Below, piece after piece: positions 1 to 5,562 of a stretch of 9,638 bases of DNA. The position numbers and the translations under genes were made by a program. Source of the DNA: Leptolyngbyaceae cyanobacterium SM1_3_5 (GTDB taxonomy: Bacteria; Cyanobacteriota; Cyanobacteriia; Elainellales; Elainellaceae); contig JAAUTJ010000131.1 in NCBI GenBank assembly GCA_012031475.1, positions 1-9,638 of the forward strand. The letters run 5' to 3'. Below the pieces are notes generated by a model, which made no database searches, was not told the origin of the DNA, and worked only from the letters and a program-made list of their open reading frames with translations. Every line of letters starts with the position of its first letter. Position 1 is the first letter of the stretch.

Positions 1-44
1 GCAATCGTGGGTAGACGGCTCATCGGAGGGGAGAACAACTCGAC

Positions 45-293
45 TCAACTAAGCTTAAAATCGAGTTCTGACCGACCCCCTGCATCCTTTAGATTCTCTT
101 CACAAATCAGCTCTAAGAATCGAAACCAATCTTGAAGAACATCCGCAAATACAGCGTCATCATTAAAGTTAGCAGTAACTAATGATACTTCATCCAACAT
201 GTCTAGCGGTTGAGCCATGATTCTTGTCAAGCTTATCTGAACTGTGAAAGTCTGGACTGTGAGAGCAGCAAATTCAAGCTCAATACTAATCAA
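45..293 (-). CDS. Small hypothetical protein (82 aa), doubtful
   Basis: An open frame of 82 codons from a TTG codon at 293 to a TGA at 45-47. An internal ATG at 218-216 would give a 57-residue product. The later part reads like a real soluble acidic protein, with a Phe/Trp/Leu-rich helical stretch (around LQDWFRFLELICEENL) and many Asp and Glu. The first 25 residues look less natural and include the repetitive TVQTFTVQ, encoded by two similar copies of an ACAGTYCAG motif. The sequence GGAGTCAAGAGAAG precedes the TTG but is not a clear ribosome binding site. Codon use is AT-richer than in the genes to the right. I recognise no family. It could be a short orphan gene, the remnant of a longer one, or chance. 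It is in no evident operon. Confidence 0.35.
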   Translation of the reverse strand: MISIELEFAALTVQTFTVQISLTRIMAQPLDMLDEVSLVTANFNDDAVFADVLQDWFRFLELICEENLKDAGGRSELDFKLS

Positions 294-322
294 ATCTTCT
301 CTTGACTCCGTAATAATCGCAG

Positions 323-337
323 AACTTCACCGAAGTT
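323..337. repeat. Short perfect hairpin AACTTC-ACC-GAAGTT
   Basis: Two 6-base arms (323-328 and 332-337) are perfect reverse complements around a 3-base loop. On the plus strand the right arm runs into TTTT, then ACAAAAAAA, so the structure could be a weak terminator. The stem is short and AT-rich, and no reliable gene ends here. Confidence 0.3.
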
Positions 338-564
338 TTACAAAAAAATCAAGGTAGTGGTATTCCGTAAAGGGTAGAGAAAAAAGCTTAATTTCTGGAA
401 GCCTGATTCGGCAAAGCTGCTAAAGATGGTGATTATTCTCTGTCCTTTAACTTCACGCCGTAAGTCCCGCGCTGTCCCCGTACTCTTCAGCATCGGGAGA
501 TCAGGCGGCGATCGTAGGGAGCAATAAATTTGCTGCTTCAAAACGGCTAGAACCTCGACACAGA

Positions 565-608
565 AGGAGTTTTGAGCTATGCAAACCCTCTCGCTGCGGA
601 GCGCGTAG
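565..608 (+). promoter_or_regulatory. Strong Shine-Dalgarno and ATG opening a 9-codon ORF
   Basis: AGGAG at 565-569 stands nine bases before an ATG at 579-581. This is the best ribosome binding site in the left part of the window. The frame reads MQTLSLRSA and then meets TAG at 606-608, inside a CTCTCGCTGCGGAGCGCG motif that resembles the small GC-rich palindromic repeats scattered in cyanobacterial genomes. It may be a leader peptide for the kinase 100 bases downstream, or the start of a gene disrupted by that repeat. Neither can be decided here. Confidence 0.25.
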
Positions 609-696
609 GATTAGTTTCACAACTCCAGCGGTTCATAATCAAACTGGGTGTGCGATCGCGGCGATTTTTCGCAATACTGAATGGAGGCTTGATCCC

Positions 697-701
697 AGAG
701 G
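697..701 (+). promoter_or_regulatory. Ribosome binding site of the histidine kinase
   Basis: AGAGG lies six bases before the ATG at 708. It fixes the kinase start, because all upstream extensions in that frame meet stop codons. Confidence 0.6.
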
Positions 702-707
702 TTTGTT

Positions 708-1244
708 ATGCTGCCTGCCAGTGAAGAATTAGTAGCCCTGTGTCGATCGCAGGTCGCGCTTCTCACCGAAGTGGGCGCAGCCCTCAGCATCGTCTACCTC
801 AGCGAAAAATTTGGCAGCACACACGACAAGCTTGTGCCGATCACGGCGTATCCTGAAGCGGCGGCAACCTGGGAGCCTGAGCAGGTTCTAGCCCTTTTGT
901 CGCGATCGCTCGATGTTGCTTCGCGCCGCCTGCCCGGACAGGTAGACTCGATCGAATCGCAGCCCGTCTTGCTAAGCGAGGAAGCGATCGCCCGCCAGCA
1001 GATGATTTTGCCGCTCGTCCATGACGAAATCGTGATGGGTTTGCTCGTCACCGCCCGCATCGATCGCCCCTGGAGCGCTCAAGAAACCGTTGAGATTGAG
1101 CAGATCGCCCAGACGATCGCGATCGCCTCAATCATGGATCAGCGGACGCAGTGGGCAGAAGAAGATTTGGCGCAGCAGCGACAGTTGCAGGCCAGACAGC
1201 ACGAAGTTTTGACGATTTGCTGCATCAGTTTCGCAATCCGCTGA
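708..1244 (+). CDS. GAF-like sensor histidine kinase, N-terminal part of a frameshifted gene
   Basis: This is the sensor half of a kinase whose catalytic half continues in another frame from about 1208. The ATG at 708 has AGAGG six bases upstream. Residues about 10-150 look like a GAF-type sensor fold: an initial helix (LVALCRSQVALL), and a final strand-and-helix block with GLLVTARIDRPWS and IEQIAQTIAIASIMDQR, typical of cyanobacterial GAF kinases. There is no signal peptide or membrane segment, so the protein should be cytosolic. A coiled linker (EEDLAQQRQLQARQHEV) leads towards the phospho-acceptor helix. After V167 the frame reads unrelated residues (LTICCISFAIR) and stops. Inserting one T in the T4 run at 1207-1210 joins it to the next fragment and gives 434 residues. 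The ligand is unknown. No response regulator gene is adjacent. Confidence 0.85.
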   Translation: MLPASEELVALCRSQVALLTEVGAALSIVYLSEKFGSTHDKLVPITAYPEAAATWEPEQVLALLSRSLDVASRRLPGQVDSIESQPVLLSEEAIARQQMILPLVHDEIVMGLLVTARIDRPWSAQETVEIEQIAQTIAIASIMDQRTQWAEEDLAQQRQLQARQHEVLTICCISFAIR

Positions 1245-2011
1245 CCGCCTTGCGGACGTTTGGCAAACTCTTGGTGCGCCGATTGCGGCCTGAAGATGCC
1301 AACAGCGAAGTCGCATCGGGAATTGTGCGCGAAAGCGATCGCCTCCAGGAATTGCTCAAGCAGTTCGACGCGGCGATCGATCTGGGCAGGGCGGATGTTC
1401 TACCGGATGCGCCCGCCCAACTGCCCGGACAAGCACAGCCCGCCTTGCCGCCCAGCCTTTTAACCGGAACGCCGCTGAAGCTGGAATCCCACGAAATTGT
1501 CGCAGTTCTCGATCCGCTGCTGATGTCCGCAGAAGCGATCGCCCAAGACCGCCAGTTGACTCTGCGCGTCGATTTGCCCTTGCGCGTTCCGCCGATCGTT
1601 GCTGACCTGAAAGCCCTGCGTGAAGTGCTGAACAATCTGCTGGATAACGCCCTCAAGTACACCCCGACTGGCGGCACAATCTCGGTTCGCGCCGGATTGC
1701 AGTACACCACGCAGCACGGCAGAAAGCAGGGCGTGGCGATCGCGGATACTGGTCCTGGCATTCCTACCGCCGATCGATCGCATCTGTTTGAGCGACATTA
1801 TCGCGGCGTCCAGGCAGCAGGCGAAATTCCCGGAACGGGGTTGGGGTTGGCGATCGCTCGCGATTTGATTCAGCAGATGCAAGGGGAAATTCAAATCTTC
1901 AGTCCCGCTCAAGACAGCGGGCTGATCGATCTGCTGCCGCCCAGCGATGCACCGGGGACGGTCTTTATTGTTTGGCTGCCAGAGCAGCATTGGGTGAATT
2001 CGATCGCCTAG
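1208..2011 (+). CDS. Sensor histidine kinase, HisKA and HATPase part of the frameshifted gene
   Basis: This is the catalytic half of the kinase begun at 708. In the repaired protein the H-box is at about residues 168-182 (FDDLLHQFRNPLTAL) with the phospho-accepting His at 173. The N-box is LNNLLDNALKY (Asn about 314), the G1 box DTGPGIP (about 347-353), the F-box LFERHYR (about 360-366) and the G2 box GTGLGLAIA (about 376-384). All motifs for ATP binding and autophosphorylation are present, so the protein would be active if the frame were continuous. A GTG at 1151 could start a separate product, but its first 19 residues (GRRRFGAAATVAG) are low-quality shadow sequence, so independent translation is unlikely. 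The gene ends with TAG at 2009-2011, convergent with trpD. The family is known; the cognate regulator and signal are not visible. Confidence 0.9.
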   Translation, partial: FDDLLHQFRNPLTALRTFGKLLVRRLRPEDANSEVASGIVRESDRLQELLKQFDAAIDLGRADVLPDAPAQLPGQAQPALPPSLLTGTPLKLESHEIVAVLDPLLMSAEAIAQDRQLTLRVDLPLRVPPIVADLKALREVLNNLLDNALKYTPTGGTISVRAGLQYTTQHGRKQGVAIADTGPGIPTADRSHLFERHYRGVQAAGEIPGTGLGLAIARDLIQQMQGEIQIFSPAQDSGLIDLLPPSDAPGTVFIVWLPEQHWVNSIA

Positions 2012-2048
2012 CGCGTGGTTGCAACCGTCCGATCGCTTCCCTGTGGTT

Positions 2049-2167
2049 TTGCCCCCTGAATCCCCCAGGGCTGTCTCATTTTCGCTGAAGAATCTTCAGA
2101 AGTTCGATCGCTGCGTTGAACCCGGACATTGAAACAGCCCTGCCCAAGCTGGGGGATGCAGGGGCAA
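2049..2167. terminator. Nested inverted repeat between convergent genes, likely bidirectional terminator or small repeat element
   Basis: The left arm (2049-2077), with GCCCCCTGAATCCCCCA followed by GGGCTGTCTC, is matched in reverse complement by the right arm (2131-2167), with GAAACAGCCC and TGGGGGATGCAGGGGC. The outer blocks match with about one indel and one mismatch, the inner 10-base blocks at 9 of 10. The right arm has about 10 extra bases between the blocks. Inside lies a perfect small hairpin, CTGAAG-AAT-CTTCAG (2085-2099). It sits between the stops of the kinase (2011) and trpD (2214), where a bidirectional terminator is expected. The CCCCCTGAATCCCCCA motif resembles a dispersed intergenic repeat of cyanobacteria. 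Confidence 0.55.
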
Positions 2168-2213
2168 GACTCGATCGCAACGCAGCAAAATCGGCTTCAG
2201 AACTGGCACTAGC

Positions 2214-3245
2214 CTACGCCTGCAAAAACGCCACAAGCTGCTCTAGCTTTGTCCAGCCCGCGCCCGATCGCAACACGTCTTTTGCCAGCGTCACGCCCGC
2301 TGCATAGGTCGCCGGATCGCGGGGATCGCCCGTCACCACTCCGCCCACCATCAGCGCCAGCGCAGCATTCAGGGCAACGACTTCTTGCTGAGCGGTTGTG
2401 CCGCTGCCTTGCAGGAGCGATCGCAAAATTTCGGCATTTTCCTCCGCTTCGCCGCCGCGCAAAGCACTCGTGGGAGCGGAAGTCAGCCCGATCGACTGAG
2501 GATCGATCGCCAGGGTTTGCACCTGTCCGTCCGTGAGAACGGCCAGATCGGTCGGGGCGGCGAGTCCGGCTTCGTCCAGCTTTTCGCGTCCGTGCAGGAC
2601 AATGGCGCGATCGCGTCCCAAAAGCTGTAGCGCTGCCGCGACCGTTTCCACAAGGGCAGAATCGAACACGCCCATCACCTGCCCTGTGATCGGCAGCGGA
2701 TTGACCAGCGGTCCCAGCAGGTTAAACACGGTGCGGACTTTCAAAGTGCGGCGAATTGGCGCGACCGACTTCATGGCCGGATGCCAGCCCGGAGCAAACA
2801 AAAAGGTAATCCCGACTTCGGGCAAAGCGGCACGGATGCGATCGGGATCAGCCGCCAAATTGATCCCCAACGCTTCGAGAACATCTGCCGACCCGACCTT
2901 GCTCGATGCGGCTCGATTGCCGTGTTTCGCGACGGGAAGGCCAGCAGCAGCAGCCACAAACGCCACAGTCGTCGAAATGTTGAACGTCGATGCGCCATCG
3001 CCGCCCGTCCCGCAGGTGTCGATCAGCGGGGTGGGAAAGTCGATCGCCGCCAAGCTGCTGCTCACTGATTGCGCTTGCAAAACGATCGCCATGCCTGCCA
3101 GTTCGCTGGCCGAAACGCCTTTAGCCTGAATTGCCGTCAAAATTGCGCCCGACAAAATTGGCGGAATCGATTCCATCAGCCAGCCGCGCATCAAGTCTGC
3201 CGCCTGCTCGATCGACAGCGATTTGCGATCGAGCAGTTGTTGCAA
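2214..3245 (-). CDS. trpD: Anthranilate phosphoribosyltransferase
   Basis: TrpD transfers the phosphoribosyl group of PRPP to anthranilate, the second step of the tryptophan branch, in the cytosol. In the 343-residue frame I see an N-terminal helical dimer region (IEQAADLMRGWL), the PRPP-pyrophosphate loop CGTGGDG (78-84) with STFNIST (86-92), KHGNRAASSKVGSADVLEALG-type anthranilate and PRPP contacts (about 107-127) and RTVFNLLGPLVNP (171-183). Length is normal for the family. The gene stands alone, as trp genes often do in cyanobacteria. The start is doubtful. The frame opens at a TTG (3245) with no ribosome binding site, and seems to have lost the residues that usually precede LLQQLLD. An in-frame ATG at 3293 is separated from it by TGA (3266-3264). 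Another frame between them reads AELDWS, which would join as DWSALLQQLLD if one G were missing. The N-terminus therefore probably contains one or two small indels. Confidence 0.93.
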   Translation of the reverse strand: MQQLLDRKSLSIEQAADLMRGWLMESIPPILSGAILTAIQAKGVSASELAGMAIVLQAQSVSSSLAAIDFPTPLIDTCGTGGDGASTFNISTTVAFVAAAAGLPVAKHGNRAASSKVGSADVLEALGINLAADPDRIRAALPEVGITFLFAPGWHPAMKSVAPIRRTLKVRTVFNLLGPLVNPLPITGQVMGVFDSALVETVAAALQLLGRDRAIVLHGREKLDEAGLAAPTDLAVLTDGQVQTLAIDPQSIGLTSAPTSALRGGEAEENAEILRSLLQGSGTTAQQEVVALNAALALMVGGVVTGDPRDPATYAAGVTLAKDVLRSGAGWTKLEQLVAFLQA

Positions 3246-3300
3246 GAGAGCGACCAGTCGAGTTCAGCAGCGCAAGCACGAAGAATTGCTCATGGCGGGC

Positions 3301-3319
3301 GATCGTTCAAATAACGATC
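3301..3319. repeat. Perfect 7-bp hairpin in the trpD leader
   Basis: GATCGTT (3301-3307) and AACGATC (3313-3319) are perfect reverse complements around a 5-base loop. The hairpin lies between the stop of the aminotransferase (3346) and the probable start of trpD (3293 or 3245), both on the minus strand. No T-run follows, so it is not a clear intrinsic terminator. It could be an mRNA processing or stability element, or an operator. The nearby 9-codon ORF from ATG 3293 (MSNSSCLRC) has no Trp codons, so classical trp attenuation is not supported. Confidence 0.4.
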
Positions 3320-3345
3320 TTCTATTCTTGCCCAATTGCCTGCCG

Positions 3346-4464
3346 TTAGGAAGAGGTTGCGGCAATTAAGCAATCTTTAAGCGCGTAAACCACTCGGTCT
3401 TGCTGCTCGATCGACAGTTCTGGAAACATCGGCAGTGAAAGCACTTCCCGCGCCATCTGTTCCGCGATCGGAAGCTGCACCTGAGCATAATCCTTGGCGT
3501 ACACGGGCTGACGATGCAGCGGAATCGGATAGTACAGCATGGTGTTCACGCCCTGCTGCTGAAGCTGCGATCGCACCGCATCGCGATTTTGCAGCCGAAT
3601 CGTGTACTGATGCCAAACGGTTTTTCCACCGGGGATCGGACGGGGTGCAGTGATCCCCGGAATTCGATCGAACAGGGCAGTGTAGCGATCGGCCAGAACT
3701 TGCCGCTGTTCGTTCCAGGTATCGAGATGGCGCAGCTTGATTTGCAAAATCGCCGCTTGCACGGCATCCAGCCGACTGGTCAGGCCGATATCTTCATGAA
3801 TGTAGCGTTCGCGTTCGCCGTGTGTGCGGAGCGATCGCACCTTTTCGGCAAGCTGGCGATCGCTGGTCGTCACCGCGCCACCATCGCCACACGCGCCCAG
3901 ATTTTTGGTCGGATAGAAGCTGTAGCAGCCAATCTGCCCGATGCTGCCGACTTTTTGACCGTTCCATTCCGCTCCCGCTGCCTGAGCGCAATCTTCGATC
4001 ACGGAGAGATTGTGGGACTGAGCGATCGCCATCAGGCGCGTCATGTCCACAGGCTGACCGAACAAATGCACAGGCACGATCGCCTTGGTGCGTGGCGTAA
4101 TTGCGGCTTCAATCCAGTTCAAATCCAGATTGAACGTTTCTGGCTCAATATCGACAAAAACTGGCGTTGCGCCAACCGCCGTAATCACTTCTGCCGTTGC
4201 AAAAAACGTAAACGGCGTGGTGATCACTTCGTCTCCAGCGCCAACGCCCAACGCCCGCAGCGCCAAAAACAAAGCATCGGTTCCAGAATTGCAGGAGACA
4301 CATTCCGCCGTGCCGATGTACTGCGCGAACTGAGTCTCAAAACTTTGTACGATCGGACCGTTCACATACTGCGCTGAAGCCAAAACCGCCAGCACAGCCG
4401 CATTCACTTCATCCGCGATCGATTTGAACTGCTCGACCAGATCAAGAGGGGGAATAGAATTCAC
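3346..4464 (-). CDS. DegT/DnrJ/EryC1/StrS family PLP-dependent aminotransferase
   Basis: This fold-type I aminotransferase family moves an amino group, usually from glutamate, onto a keto-sugar attached to a nucleotide, for surface glycans or glycosylated metabolites. I start it at the GTG at 4464 (NSIPPLDL follows), which matches the usual family N-terminus and gives 372 residues. The frame stays open to a TTG at 4515, adding an unlikely 17 residues. Visible motifs: NSGTDAL (59-65) for phosphate binding, TPFTFFATAEVI, the IEDCAQAAGA segment with Asp158 facing the PLP nitrogen and Gln161, and SFYPTKNLGACGDGGA with the Schiff-base Lys187. C-terminal YYPIPLHRQPVY and LSLPMFPEL are also family hallmarks. 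It is the one clearly undamaged gene here. No glycosyltransferase or epimerase is adjacent, so the sugar substrate cannot be told. It lies 162 bases after the RDD-pentapeptide gene and about 100 before trpD. Confidence 0.93.
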   Translation of the reverse strand: MNSIPPLDLVEQFKSIADEVNAAVLAVLASAQYVNGPIVQSFETQFAQYIGTAECVSCNSGTDALFLALRALGVGAGDEVITTPFTFFATAEVITAVGATPVFVDIEPETFNLDLNWIEAAITPRTKAIVPVHLFGQPVDMTRLMAIAQSHNLSVIEDCAQAAGAEWNGQKVGSIGQIGCYSFYPTKNLGACGDGGAVTTSDRQLAEKVRSLRTHGERERYIHEDIGLTSRLDAVQAAILQIKLRHLDTWNEQRQVLADRYTALFDRIPGITAPRPIPGGKTVWHQYTIRLQNRDAVRSQLQQQGVNTMLYYPIPLHRQPVYAKDYAQVQLPIAEQMAREVLSLPMFPELSIEQQDRVVYALKDCLIAATSS

Positions 4465-4626
4465 GTCGTCACACCACGTTAAATTGGAAGTTGCTTCAGG
4501 CGATCGCAAGATCAACCCGAAACACTGATGTTAAATTTCTACTACTAATTTCCGCTCTAGTTCAGAGATGGTCGAGGCGATCGCGATGTTTCCGGTGGCG
4601 ATCGAGTTGGCAGGCGCGGCAGCAAG

Positions 4627-5562
4627 TCAGGGCGCAGCACAGCGTGGATGAATGCCGCCTTGAGTGCAGACGTACTCGATTTGTTCGCGGCTGAGGTTGC
4701 GAACACGAGTGAAATCAACGCCTTTGAACCTCTGAGTCGCTTCGTATTGCGGGTCAGCTTGAATGAACTGGTTCGATCGTACTTTTGGCGCAGGCACAAA
4801 AATCGCGCCTTGAAAATCGGCTCCGTCCAAATTGGCTCCGCTGAAGTTGACGCCGCTTAAATCAGTTCCAGTCAAATTGGCGTTTTGCAAATTCGCGTTT
4901 GTGAAGTTGGCGTTCTGCAAATTCGCGGCGCTCAGGTCGGCACTGTCAAGATTGGCCTCGGTGAAATTGCTGCGAGACAAATCCGCTTCGCGCCAATCGG
5001 ACTGGCTCAAGTCGGCACGGGTGAAGTTCGTCGCGATCGCCTGCGCCTGACTCATCATGCCTGCTTGCAAATTCACCCGCGAGAAATTGGCATTGCCCAA
5101 AGTTGCCCCGGTGAAGCTGCCGCGCTCCAAAACGGCCTGCTGCAAGTTGGCATCAACCAGACTGGCATTGCTGAAGTTGCCCGCGATTGATCGCACCTGG
5201 CTCAAATCGGCCTTGTTCAGCGTGGCGTTCGTGAGGTTAGCGCGATCGAGCCGCACCCGACTCAAGATCGCCCCGGTTAGATCGGCCTGCTTCAGTTCCG
5301 CGCCGCTCAAATCCGCGATCGCATCGTCGAATGTGCCCCAGCGATCGTCTGCGCCTCTGCCATAAAAGCGGCTGCTGCGGAAACTTGCGCCCCCCAGTTT
5401 TGCGCTGCGGAAATTCAGGCTCGACAAATCAATTTGATCGAGAACTAGCCGAAAGGCGGGCTGGCTGGTTTGTCCCAAATCGATGCGGCCAAAGTCGAGG
5501 CGCGGCAGTTGGCCGCTGTAGATGGTCAGGATTTTGGCGATCGCTGCTGCGTCGTTCGCAAG
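4627..5562 (-). CDS. Pentapeptide-repeat domain, C-terminal part of a frameshifted RDD-pentapeptide gene
   Basis: This is the C-terminal ~310 residues of the membrane protein begun at 6965/6817. After the break (ANDAAAIAKILTIYSG) and a short lead-in, a long series of pentapeptide repeats with centre Leu or Phe follows (for example ADLSG, ANLTN, ANFTN, ANLQN, ADFQG), over about 170 residues. Such repeats fold as a right-handed quadrilateral beta-helix. A cysteine-containing tail (QIEYVCTQGGIHPRC) follows, a form common in cyanobacterial pentapeptide proteins. The frame is open further upstream to 5991, but that stretch is Arg/Ala/Gly-rich shadow sequence, so real coding begins at about 5560. 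The stop is TGA at 4629-4627. The fold is clear. Biochemical function is unknown for most cyanobacterial members of this family. Confidence 0.88.
   Translation of the reverse strand, partial: LANDAAAIAKILTIYSGQLPRLDFGRIDLGQTSQPAFRLVLDQIDLSSLNFRSAKLGGASFRSSRFYGRGADDRWGTFDDAIADLSGAELKQADLTGAILSRVRLDRANLTNATLNKADLSQVRSIAGNFSNASLVDANLQQAVLERGSFTGATLGNANFSRVNLQAGMMSQAQAIATNFTRADLSQSDWREADLSRSNFTEANLDSADLSAANLQNANFTNANLQNANLTGTDLSGVNFSGANLDGADFQGAIFVPAPKVRSNQFIQADPQYEATQRFKGVDFTRVRNLSREQIEYVCTQGGIHPRCAAP

Larger units (their letters stand above)
294..707. other. Gene-poor stretch upstream of the histidine kinase
   Basis: This 414-base stretch has no convincing gene. A 67-codon minus-strand frame (541-338) starts with TTG, has an unconvincing composition and ends in a hydrophobic tail, so I do not call it. 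The stretch contains a short perfect hairpin at 323-337, a Shine-Dalgarno/ATG leading to a 9-codon frame at 565-608, and a HIP1 octamer near 654. The sequence CATAAT at 633-638 could be a -10 box for the kinase, but no -35 box stands at the right distance. Confidence 0.5.

Noticed and set aside
338..541. 67-codon minus-strand ORF with TTG start
   Set aside because: No ribosome binding site, irregular composition and no family resemblance. It may be a chance frame or an unrecognisable remnant.
2017..2026. Palindrome GGTTGCAACC just after the kinase stop
   Set aside because: Short, no loop and no T-run, so it is not a convincing terminator.
2116..2307. 63-codon plus-strand ORF over the inverted repeat and trpD end
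   Set aside because: It is antisense to trpD and is built largely from the inverted-repeat arm.
3514..4377. Long 287-codon plus-strand ORF
   Set aside because: It lies antisense to the aminotransferase, whose frame has all catalytic motifs. The length reflects GC-biased codons on the opposite strand.
4832..5365. Plus-strand ORFs with LKSAPVKLA-type repeats
   Set aside because: They are reverse-strand shadows of the pentapeptide repeats, which explain the periodicity.
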